Program-made: the position numbers and the translations under genes
NCBI GenBank assembly: GCA_030490835.1
Contig: CM059972.1
Span: 54,541,563 to 54,605,562 of the forward strand
DNA: 64,000 nt
Direction of reading: 5' to 3'
From: Annona cherimola
Taxonomy: Eukaryota > Streptophyta > Magnoliopsida > Magnoliales > Annonaceae
Shown here: piece after piece, positions 36,601 through 47,581 of the stretch
Layout: each line of letters opens with the position of its first letter
Position numbering within the stretch: position 1 is the stretch's first letter
The notes under the pieces: generated by a model
Databases searched by the model: none
Seen by the model: only the letters and a program-made list of their open reading frames with translations
Told to the model about the DNA's origin: nothing

Positions 36601-37347
36601 ATTCCCTGGCCAAAATGATTTATGAGAAAAATGTTTTAGGAAATGATTTTCAAGGAAGTCTTGTCCTAAAAGATAAAATGCTTGCTTATTGAGTTATCAC
36701 TCACGCTTTGTTTTTCCAAACCTTGGACAGGTACCGGGAAACTGAGGAGGATGCAAATCTAAGCAAAGAAGAAAGGTACGTGATGATAGCCATGAAGGCT
36801 ATAATGAATGGGATAGCATGGATTAAAGTCCTAAGGTATGTTTATGTATGTATGAACTTAATTAGAATTTTAAGTTCCATGTGCATCAATGAATGAATGT
36901 ATGAATGTAATGGATGAAATTGTTATGATTTAGTCAAGAAGACTATCATTGTAGAAAAGTATGAAGAGATGCTATGAATAAAATGATGAAATTTATTACA
37001 AGTGTAATGATACTTGTATGATGAAAGATGTAGTGTGGAATGAAATGAATGATGATGAATGAAGAAACGAAAAAAAAATTTAGGACGAGTTCCAATTAAA
37101 ATCCCGCCGTGTGATCAGGGCAACAATCCTGATTCACATTTACCAATCAATAAGGTCTTGAGGTAAGGAAGTGACGTCTCGATTTGGGGTGCCACACACA
37201 TCGGGGAACTGATATAACTAATTATTGTTAGTTTTAATGCTTTCTTGTATAATTCTGTAACCATAGTTTATTTTTATAATTTTTTTAGTTTAGAATTTTT
37301 CCGTTAGTTTCAATTGAATTTCTTTTTGCAGGGTTAATTATTTTTGC

Positions 37348-38186
37348 ATGCGCCGAGGCAGGGCTGGAAAGGAAATCATTACTCCATTTGATCCGGAGCC
37401 TGAGAGAACTTATTTGAGAAGGCGTCACAAGAGCAGGGAAGTTAGGAGTCAACAACATATAATGGAGCGCATAGGGAATCAGGACGAGAATATTCATGTG
37501 AACCAACAGGGAAACCAAAGGGTTGAGGTTCCAATTCATCCACCACAAGATGATTTAGATCAACCTATTTGAGATCTCATTGCGCTGGGACAGAATGCAG
37601 TCAAGACTAGCATTGTACCTCCTCCTGTCGACACCAATAACTTTGAAATAAAGTCGGTGGTATTCCAAATGCTCCAGTCAATTGGGCAATTTAGAGGACT
37701 ATCGTCTGAAGATCCACACCGCCATTTGCAAAATTTCCTGCAGATCATGAACACATTCAAGCATAATGGAGTCTTCGACGAAGCAATGCGGCTATGGACT
37801 TTCCCGTTTTCACTGAGGGATAGAGCTTCAAAGTGTTTAGATTCTTTGCCATCGAACTCTGTCAATACGTGGAATGACTTGGCTCAGAAGTTTTTGGAGA
37901 AATATTTTTCGCCTACCAAGTTAGTCAAACTCCGAATGGATATAGTCTCATTCAAATAACATGGAGAAGAGACTCTATCAGAGCCATGGGATCGATTCAA
38001 AGACTTGCTCTGGAAGTGTCCACATCACGGAATTTAGCCATGGGTTCAAATTCAGATTTTCTACAATGGTCTCTAGGATTCCACCCGTCATATGGTGGAT
38101 TCATCGTCAAACGGTTCCCTGCTGAGGAAAAACTATCGAGAATCGTACGCCCTACTGGAAAATATGGCGGCCAACACCTATCAACT
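37348..38186 (+). pseudogene. Athila-like gag, N-terminal part
   Basis: Gag of the gypsy element. It starts MRRGRAGKEIITPFDPEPER (37348), and a TGA at 37570 breaks the frame. The retrotransposon gag core follows at about 37630-38030: an F-x-G-L-x-x-E-D-P-H-x-H-L-x-N-F-like motif, FPFSLRDRA, W-N-D-L-A-Q-K-F-L-E-K-Y-F and W-D-R-F-K-D-L-L. Further stops lie at 37957 and 38034. The part at 38100-38186 reads in frame towards an ENMAANTYQ stretch and is cut by U-3. Gag should form the cytoplasmic virus-like particle; this copy cannot. Confidence 0.85.
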
Positions 38187-41100
38187 TGTGAAACCCTAAC
38201 CAATGTAGAACCCATATGTATGCGTTAATCATGTATATGATATTTATATGTGAATTATTGAATTATGAAGGTTTTATGTGATTTTGCTAATTATTGCAAT
38301 TAGGGTTATGGATTAGTAATAATGATGTGATTAATCATTTTGAACTAAAATGAGGCAATGGGATTAGAGCACATTGTTGTTGATTTAAATGTGCAAATAC
38401 GTCATGGAAAATTATTTTAATTTATTTAAAATGAATAATGAGCATTGGTGTGATAATTGTTAATTTAAGTGGAAAAATACTGGAAAATTCATAACTCAAC
38501 GACTGTAAGGCGGATTCAATTGAAATTTGAAATGAAAATTAATGATGTTGGGCTTGGTATTATGAAATTATTGGGTTATGAAAATTCTTGATGAAATGAG
38601 TGTTATGGTTTATTGATCATATTTCAATTTCAACCGTTAACTTTAAACGGCTATAACGGGAGCTAGGAAAATCGGATTGAGATGAAATTTGAAACGGTTG
38701 AATGAAATTATGAGATGTTTATTTTGGATGGATTATATTAAGTATAAAATATTGAAAAAATACCTGCATTGAAAAAGGTGAGCATGGTTGACTAATGCAC
38801 CTCAAAAGTTTCCAACAATTAATGCTAGAGTACAATGCATAATTGCATGGTTTTAATGGGAGTTGAGGTGTCAAATGCAGCCCATGTCTAGAGTATTTTA
38901 TTTATTTATATAAAATGAAAATATCCAAATAAAATCCCAGCAATGAATATCCACAATTGATGAAGCTATGAGTGCTCAAGTGAGCATAGGCAATGTGGCC
39001 CAAGGGGACGTCCAAGGGGCTGCCATGTTGCTTCTTTTTGAATTTTTAATTTTTAAAATGTGTAAATGCAGCTGAGATGTAAGGACATAAAGATATGCAT
39101 TCCATCATGTCAATATCTAGCAATAAAAATTATAAAATATAGCTGAAAAGGAGAGTGAAAAAGTGGACAACTTATGGGGCATTGGGACGTGCAGAAATAT
39201 GTTTATTGCTGCCATTTTGTTAATTTTTTAACACCAAATTAATACATAAATTAAAGGGTAATTAAGTTTATAATTTACCCCCAAATTAGGGTTTAAAAAA
39301 ATGAAAAAATTGCTGGAAAAATGGACAGCAATGGACGTGATCTATGGAGGCAGTTTGGACCACTAGGATTTAGGCAGTTTTGTGATTTTTGAAAAATGGT
39401 AAAATCCCATTTTACTAGGCTGTAATTCAGCCAACACATGAAGGTGATAAGGGAGCATTTAAATGATGTGGAAAATACAGGAAATGTGGGGCCCACAACT
39501 GGAAAAAAAATCCAGCTTATAAACCCATGTACGTCCATGTGAGTTGAGATTTTGGAAAATGGCTAAGTGCTGAAATTCTCCTCCAAAGCACAGCATCTCT
39601 CACGTCCATTTTGGCCAGACAAGGAAGAAGGAAAATCAAGAAAAAGATAAGGAAATTTGTGGAGGAAAATCAGCTCCAAGTGTTAGGGTTTGAGTTAGCA
39701 CTAAACCAAGTAAGTATATGTTTGGTTTTGAGTTGTTTAACTTGAGTTTTAAACTCAAAACTTGAATATGGAAGGGATGCTTAAAGAATCTGAAAAATGA
39801 TGATTTAACATGCTTTTGATTGAATATGGAATGGGTATTAAGTTTTATGCATGAATTTTCATGATTTAGATGATGGAAATGAAGTTGGAATGATATATGT
39901 GTGGAAAACTCAAAGTTGATAAACCCTAAATCTAAATGATAAGTTGCTGTTTGATATGGATAATATGTTTAAGTTACTAAACATGTTTTAATGGATAAAC
40001 ATATATTGATTTGAGCTTAAGGAATGAATTTTAGCAACTATGGAATGTAAAGTGATGTTTATGACCCGAAATCTTCGTTTCTATGCTAAAAATGCTATGA
40101 AAATGGGTTTTCATATTTTATGAATACTATGCAGGGTAAAATACCCTAGGGTTAATTTATTATTTATTCTCAAAAGGATTTGGGGAAATAAGCTCAAAAT
40201 CTGATTTTTATGGATTTATGAAACGATGGCTAAACGGAGTGGAAACGGAACCCGAAATGGTTAAGCAACTTGCTGTTTTGAGAGGTTTTAATTTATGAAT
40301 GTTAATCATGTGTTAATTCCATGGATTTTATTAGGAAAAATGGATTTAATTTCTGAAAATTCGGATTTATTAAACTGCTTAGGTTTATGTGTCAATTGAC
40401 ACGTTAAATGGGTGAAAAATGGGTTCTAAACTTGCTGTTTTGGAAACCTATAGCAAGTGGATTTAAATCCCATGAAAATACCATAAATGCAATGGTAATT
40501 AAGGGTAATTAACATGCTTAAATCTGGATTAAATTTCTTATTTAGCGAATTTTATGAAATACATTAAGTATGTGTTGCCAAATGGGCATATGTGAATGGA
40601 TAAATGTGTGTAAGTGATGAATGACTTGTGAAAAGTTATTTTGTGCAAAAATTCATGATAATAAGATGAATTCCATGTTTATATATCTGTTTAAGATTTT
40701 ATGATATTAATTCCAAAATTTTGGACTTGATTTATGGAGCAAAGGCAATGATATGTGCACAGAAGAAACACTCATGCGTGTATTTTGGAAAAAAATTGGA
40801 TAAATGGCAAATTGAGGTTGATAAACCTATAAATGATAATTATTGAATGAATTTTATGTGGATGAATGGATACCCTGTGTATGGGGTTATATATGTTATG
40901 TGTTAGTTGATGAAATGTGTAAAAATGTGCTATATATGTGTATAATGACTTGTAAAATCAAATAAATGATATATGTGAGTGGAATGGGTTGGAAAACTAA
41001 ATGAAATATGAGAAAAAGAAATATATGAAAAAAGTATATTATTCTCATGTAGGCAAAGGCAAAGAAAAAGCGGAATCGAAAAGCTAAGAGACACTGGTAA

Positions 41101-42186
41101 GTAAGCAAATTTTCTAAAGAATTTTTGCTTTTCTAAATTGTTTACATAAATGCAATTTTTGCTTTAACTTGTTGATGAAACTGTGGAAATTATTTCTAAT
41201 ATATTTAAGGATGGTCATTCCTTAGTAAAATGGTGTTGAAATGATGTTTTTACTTCAAATGTGATATTATGAAATTTCCTTTGATAAATGTTATAGAGAA
41301 ATAATGTGATTCTATGTTTCTGATTGAAAAAAATCATGCTAGCATGTTAAAGATGGATTTATGCAAAAGTTCATGTGCATAGGGTACTAGGTCCACTTGA
41401 AGGGTATAAGCGGACCGATTGTCCCCCTTTAGTGTGGCCGAGTCGTTTAAAATAGGCCCAAGGCCGGCGGCGCCGTCTCTGAAATGAGAGTTAACGTGGA
41501 CGGATGGTCGCCTGGCTAGCTTCCATCCTAAGAGAATTATGATGATTATGTTCATGTTTTCATATTACATTATGCATATGGTACTCGTGATGGGTACAAG
41601 ATTTCATGTTTCCAAGATATACCTTTAGATAAGGTATAAGTTGCTTTCCAATATGATTTCCAATGTAAAATGTTGCCTGAAATGATTTGCCTATAAAATG
41701 CAAATAGCTTGCTTATTGAGTTTCGACTCACGATTTTGTTTTCCAAACCCAAAGACAAGTAAAGGATAGGCCATGGTGGAGGAGCAAGTGCAAGCTTGAG
41801 GAGGCTATGGAAAAACTTTGGAATTTTTATATTATGAAGAAAATCCATGTTGAATAGATGTAAACTATTTGTATGTTTATATTGATGGCTGTGATTTATA
41901 CATGCAGTGACATCTGATTTAGGCAAAAGTTGAAATGTTGCTTGAACATCATATTGTGTATATGTGCTAAATGAATTTGAAATGGCTTGGTTATGAATGA
42001 GTTGGAAATGGTTTAGATATGGTTGAGATGAAAATATGAGAAATCAAATTCATATGAGAAAATATTAAATCAGTTAAACACCGTTAAAACCTGCCGTGTG
42101 ACAGGGCAACAATCCTAATCACGTTTACCAATCAATACGATCCCGAGGTAAGGCTCAGGATGTGACGCTTGGTTTAGGGCGCCACA
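38187..42186 (+). mobile_element. U-family element U-3, complete, 4000 bp
   Basis: The ends are TGTGAAACCC and GGCGCCACA, with an exact 5-bp TSD CAACT (38182-38186, 42187-42191). Removing it rejoins the gag reading frame. It lacks the hairpin arrays but retains donor-like GTAAGT at 39710, a 44-nt purine-rich segment 41053-41096 (TAG...GTAAGT), the core hairpin 41476-41489, and the block 41712-41730. The acceptor-like site is altered to ACAAG (41759). Non-coding. Confidence 0.87.
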
Positions 42187-42191
42187 CAACT

Positions 42192-42333
42192 TCATCTGAC
42201 AAAAGCTGAAGTGGCGGCCTACTCCAATTGGACGCATTTTCATCGATAAAGGCCCATATTGACGCTCTATCCAAGTAGATTCAGAACCTGTCTAGGCTTG
42301 CCAATGTCAATGTAACAGGGGAGTCTACACCAC
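42192..42333 (+). pseudogene. Athila-like gag, middle fragment
   Basis: It continues the gag frame after U-3 (CTGACAAAAGCTGAAGTGG...) and is interrupted at 42334 by a solo LTR. An in-frame stop in CGATAAAGG (about 42245) shows decay. Confidence 0.75.
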
Positions 42334-44086
42334 TGTGAGGACCAGGTATTTTTATTCTATTTTTATTATAACTTTTCTCTATTTATGAGGTAACTTATGA
42401 ACATGCTAGTAAGAATTTTACGATATTAATGGATACATAACATACATGGACACGACATTTAGGAGATGTATAGTGCATATGTGCATGTATGATTAGCGTT
42501 CCATTGATGGGCACTATGACTATTGTTTCCCTCGCAGAGTAGGTACGGGGTTCGACCTGACCGGTCAGGTCGCGGGGGTCAAGGGGGCAGCGCCCCTTGC
42601 GGGGGTGAAGGGGGCAGCGCCCCCGGAGAAAATTTAAATTATTAAGTTGTAGGAGAGGGGAATTAAATTACTAATTGCGACTGGACCCGACCCGAGCCCC
42701 GACCCGACTCAATGGATTCTATTAACATAAGCGGCCCGCGCTCTAGGGTTTCATTCCCATTTCGCGCCTGACCGCGTTCTCTTCTCCTTCTCTTCTGGTT
42801 CTTCGTTCCTCTTCTACTTTCTCTTCCACTCAGTTCGAACCACCCGTGATCGCTTGAGGGGAACTATACCAACTACCTTGAAGGTCATAGATCCGAGTTC
42901 AGGAAGCTCCAAGGCTCCGAATTTCTGCAGTCCACATCTAGGGTCGCTGTCTTGGGAGGGATCACGGTCAAAGTAAGTAGATGTCGCCCCTTCTCGATTT
43001 AGTGATGAAATTTTACGTTAAACGCGATACGAGGCTAGAGGGAATGTATAGCTTCTAACGACTCCATGATATTAGGCGTAGAGTTCGTAACAGTTAGGGT
43101 TCATGGTGAATTTACTTTGAATGCGTGATTTCTATGATGTAAAAGACTTCTTAGCAGTTGTTATATTGTTGAAATGTGACGTGAATTGATTTGCCCCAAT
43201 CGAGAGTATGAATTGAAGGTTCTCTCATTTCGCACCTATCATGTGTTTGATAAAATGCTTGTGTGACAGATCTACGTGTTGTATCTGAATTGTGTTGATG
43301 TTGTATGTGTGGTTTGCGATGTGTTTCATTGTCTGTTATGTATGATGCGTTATCTCAAATAGTTGGTTGTAAGGGTTGTTCATGGCCCCTGATTGACATG
43401 AGGAGAGGGTTGTTCATGGCCCTTGATGGACATGAGTAGATGATTGGTTGTGTTGGTCAATTTGTGTGTATGGTTATATGTATACGATCTTGGGAGTGGG
43501 TATTGGACCCATGTGTATTAGCTTCATCACTGTATGAGTATCCATCATTATGCTTATTTGCACTTTGTGCTAACCACTATCTACTTACTGGGTCTATTTA
43601 GACTCATATCATTGTTATTGTGGTTTTAGATCACAGGTCAGAAGGAGAACTTAAGGATGGGACAAGTTGAAGATCAAACATGAGAGACCCTAGCACAATA
43701 TGTTGATTCCAGTTCTTTTAGACTTGTGCTCTTTTGATAATCATATATGTAGACAATTACTTAGACGGATTCGTTTTGACAACTATAATGTATTTGGTAT
43801 TTCAGATTGGATTATAATCCTTGTTGATGCACATATGCATGACTATTATATCTGTTTGTTGTGTAAGGAAAAATATGTAATGATTTCCTTCTATATGAAT
43901 GTTCTTATTATATGAAGATGCAAGTATATAAATAGGATTGAATGTTACAGATGGAAATGTAATGAATATCAGGTCATGTATTCCATATTACCCCTTGTAT
44001 GTTATGGGGAGATGCTGCCGAATTTTTCTATGATTGTGTAGCGCCGTTGATTAGTTATTGAGTATTTTTATGAATGGGGCGTTACA
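42334..44086 (+). mobile_element. Solo LTR, 1753 bp, with TSD ACCAC
   Basis: It starts TGTGAGGACC and ends GGGGCGTTACA, with an exact 5-bp TSD ACCAC (42329-42333, 44087-44091), inside Athila gag. Features: a GC-rich direct repeat GCGGGGGT.AAGGGGGCAGCGCCCC (two copies, 42571-42625); a CTTCTC-rich leader (42775-42835); donor-like AAA|GTAAGT at 42973; the block CTTACTGGGTCTATTTAGACTC (as 43584-43605, where the stem is GGGTCT/AGACTC); and CACAG at 43636. There is no ORF of significance and no primer site after it. Related fragment at 12792. Confidence 0.9.
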
Positions 44087-44091
44087 ACCAC

Positions 44092-46703
44092 AGCAACCGT
44101 CAGCAGCAGAATACTGTACGTGGTGCGGAGAATTCAGCCATCCCAGTGATCAATGTGCCTCTAATCCGGAGTCCATTAATTACGTAGAAAATTTCCAGAG
44201 AAATCCAGTGAATCAATATGCAAACAACAACAATCCAGGCTGGAGGAATCATCCCAATTTCTCATGGAATAACCAGACAAGGCCGAATCAGCTACCCGAA
44301 TTCTCACAGTAGCCCTCGCAGTAACAACCAGCAAGACCAGTTCCACTCAATCTGCCACCTCGAGAAGAAAAGAAATCGGATCTGGAAAATCTTTTCATGC
44401 AATTCATTTAATCCCAGATCACGACAAACAGAAATTTAGAAGCGCAGATCGGCCAACTGACCTTAGCCCTAACAACCGACCTCAAGGCGCACTGCCAAGC
44501 GACAAGGAACAAAATCCGAAAGGAAAAGGCAAAGAGCAGGTGCAGGCAGTCACATTGCGTAGTGGAAAGCAGCTACCTGACGCAACTTCGCCAGAAGCGG
44601 TAACTGAAGCCACTAGTCCTCTGATTCAGCAGTCACAGGAGGCAGAGGAACCAGATACAACTCAAAAGCAACCGGATGCTAAAATAGCCACAAATCAAAG
44701 GCCGCCTCCTCCATTTCTTCAGAGATTCGCAAAGAACAAAAAGGAGGGTCATTTCAAGAAGTTTTTGGAGGTGCTAAAATAGCTACATATCAACATACCT
44801 TTTTGTCGAAGCCTTGGAACAGATGTCGAGCTATGCCAAATTCATGAAAGATGTTCTGTCAAAGAAAAGGTGGTTGACGGAATTTGAAATGGTGGCATTA
44901 ACAGAGGAAACCAGTACTATGGTGCAGAGGAAGCTGCCTCCTAAGCTCAAGGATCCAGGGAGCTTTACTATCTCGTGCACGATCAGAAACCAATACTTTG
45001 GGAAATCTCTATGTGACTTGGGAGCCAGCATTAATCTCATGCCCAAGTCGATTTTCAGAAAAGTGGGTATTGGGAAGCTCGACCTACGACAGTCATATTA
45101 CAACTGGCGGACCGGTCTATGACATATCCAGAGGGCATCATTAAAGATGTTCTTGTCAAGGTGGACAAGTTTATTTTCCCAGCGTGTTCAAAGTGATGCA
45201 ACTATCGATTGATCTAGATGAATGCCTAATGGTCGACATGGTGGATTCAACGGTTCAAGCTGAATTCCAAGTCTCAGTTTACAAGGACATCCTGGAGGCA
45301 TCGCTGGTTGGAGAAATCAGTGAATCCGACGATGATTCGATAGAAATAATACGCTACTTGCAACAATCTCCGACTTTTTCACGGTACCCGCAGAAATTCG
45401 AATCATTGGAGCTCGAACTAGAATCCTTTAAACAATTGAAGCCGTCAATCGAAGAGCCGCCTGTTCTAGAGCTCAAACCTTTGCCAAAGCACCTAAGATA
45501 CGTCTACCCGGGAGCAAAATCCTCACTCTTAGTGATTATTTCTTCTGCATTGGATCCCGTGCAGGAAGAAAAACTGCTCAGAGTGCTCAGGAATCACAAA
45601 AGGCCATAGGATGGACCATCGCCAACATTAGAGGCATCAGCCCATCCTTTTGCATGCACAAAATTCAAGTGGAGGAGAATTCCAGGCCATCCATTGAAGC
45701 ATAGAGAAGATTGAACCCGATCATGAAAGAAGTAAGTGGTCAAAAAGGAGATCATCAAATGGCTAGATGCAGGCGTGATATATCCAATCTCCGACAGCTC
45801 TTGGGTCAGCCCGGTGTAGTGCGTTGCGAAGAAAAGTGGAATGGCGGTCGTCTCCAATGAGAACAACGAGTTGTTTCCATCCAAGATAGTTACTAGTTGG
45901 AGAGTTTGTATGGACTACTGCAAGATGAACAAAGCCACCCGAAAGGATCATTTTCCACTCCCATTCATTGATCAGATGCTTGACAGGTTAGCAGAGCGAG
46001 AATTCTATTGCTTTCTGGATAGCTATTCAGGTTACCACCATATCATGATAGCATCGGAGGATAAAAGACCACATTCACATGTCCATATGACACATTCGCA
46101 TTCAGGTGAATGCCATTTGGCCTATGCAATGCCCCAATGACATTTCAGCGTTGTATGGTGGCCATTTTCACTGATATGGTGGAAGAATTTTGGAGGTATT
46201 CATGGACGATTTCTCGGTATTCAGGAATTCCTATGACGAGTGCCTGACTAATTTATCAAAGATGCTCCAGAGCTGTGAGGACACGAACCTGGTTCTCAAC
46301 TGGGAAAAGTGCCACTTTATGGTGCAGAAGGGCATCATACTTGGGCACCGGGTCTACAGACAAGGAATCAAAGTGGACAAAGCCAAAATTAAGACGATCG
46401 AGAAATTGCCTCCACCCACATCAGTCAAGGGCATTCGCAGCTTTCTGGGACATGCGGGTTTCTACAGGCGTTTCATAAAGGGTTTCTCCAAAATAGCCAA
46501 GCCGTTATGTTCGCTGCTCGAGAAGGATGTGCCATTTGAATTCAACAACGAATGCATGGAGGCATTCCAGGAGCTGAAAAAGAGATTGGTTTCTGCGCCA
46601 ATAATTATTTCTCCAGAATGGAACCTCCCAGTCGGATTGATGTGCAATGCGAGTGACTATGCAGTGGGAGTAGTACAGGGCCAGCGAAAGAACAGAGTTT
46701 TTC
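44092..46703 (+). pseudogene. Athila-like gag C-terminus, protease and reverse transcriptase
   Basis: In order: a CX2CX4HX4C zinc knuckle CTWCGEFSHPSDQC (44115-44156); the gag-pol motif VTLRSGKQL (44549); PPPPFLQR; protease with catalytic motif CDLGASINLMP (about 45011-45043); a linker; and reverse transcriptase with VCMDYCKMNKAT, PLPFIDQML and the catalytic FMDD (46199-46210). The connection motif FLGHAGFYRRFI and the start of RNase H (CNASDYAVG) follow. Frames are broken at least at 44312, 44780, 45120, 45607 and near 46185. The element is cut by U-4 at 46704; integrase and the 3' LTR are not in the window. These are retroelement replication enzymes, defective here. Confidence 0.88.
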
Positions 46704-47581
46704 TGTGATACCCGGATCCAAGTAGGGCTCATATATATATATGTATTGGAAATGCAATTATGATGTGTATATGTATTAAATAGATTTTGAATGATTTTTG
46801 TGAATTATGCCACATTTTGAATTATGGTTTCTATTGGAAACGGTGATTAAAAATTTAATCGTCGGAGCCCAAAGTGAGTCGATATGACCCGAGGGGCTAA
46901 ATGAGGATTTAAAAGTGACAATGTGTCATGAATAATCATGTTAATAATTATGATTTAATTTATGGAGACTAAAATGTAATTATGAAATTGAAGTGAAAAA
47001 TGATATAAAATTTGTAATTCGAAATCCACAAAGAGGATTTCGATGAAATTTGAAAGGTAAGCTCACGATAGTGGGCCCAATCATGTGAATGGATTGGATT
47101 ATGAAAATCATGATGGGATTAAGGCAATGATTAATCATTTTTAGCCTACACTCCAAGGACAAATTCAAGTGATCATAACTTGAGTTAGAAAACTCGGTTT
47201 GAGACGAAACTTAAGAAAGATGGATAAAACGATATGACGAACGATATGGTAGGAACGGATTAAACTCATTATCATGGGATTTGCTTAATCACTACAGGAT
47301 GAAACACATTTATGACAAAGCAATTAAGCATGGGGATAAGGTGGCAAGAGATGGGTGGATTAGCACCCAAAAAAATCAGATCTTTTGATTTTTAAAAATT
47401 CTAAAATGCCCATGTAATTAGCCTAACCTCTAGCATAGTTAATGAGGTATTAAATGGGCTGGAAATATCAGCCACAAAATGCCAAAATGGGCAGCAAGGT
47501 GGACGTCCCATGTGTGGACAACTAGGTGGCCATCAATGCATGATTTTGTGATTTTTTTCATTAAGATAATTACTCAATTTT
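46704..47581 (+). mobile_element. U-family element U-4, 5' part
   Basis: It starts TGTGATACCCGGATC exactly like U-2 and carries the ATTAAAAATTTAATCG.CGGAG block at about 46846. It inserted in the RT/RNase H region (left TSD candidate TTTTC, 46699-46703). It is interrupted at 47582 by a minus-strand U element; the remainder is off-window. Confidence 0.82.

Larger units (their letters stand above)
31311..37196 (+). mobile_element. U-family element U-2, complete, 5886 bp
   Basis: The ends are TGTGATACCC and GGTGCCACA, with flanks CACAC (31306-31310) and CACAT (37197-37201), one mismatch. It matches U-0 in length (5886 against 5892) and order of parts. Parts: leader with a long (GA)n at 32111-32186; donor-like GGGTAAGT at 32339; a 48-nt purine-rich segment 34248-34295; GGACTGCGGTCTGTG-type array 35410-35583; core hairpin 35706-35721; hairpin array 36090-36600; block 36685-36703; and segment 36731-36835 bounded by ACAG and GTATGT. 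No coding content is convincing. Same interpretation as U-0. Confidence 0.85.

Noticed and set aside
36708..36896. 62-aa ORF at the U-2 3' segment
   Set aside because: Not open in U-0 or U-1 at the same place and no homology; more likely an exon-like non-coding segment.
28678..37196. One composite element from U-1 start to U-2 end
   Set aside because: Both parts have their own TG/CA ends, and the CACAC/CACAT flanks are explained by a second, separate insertion.
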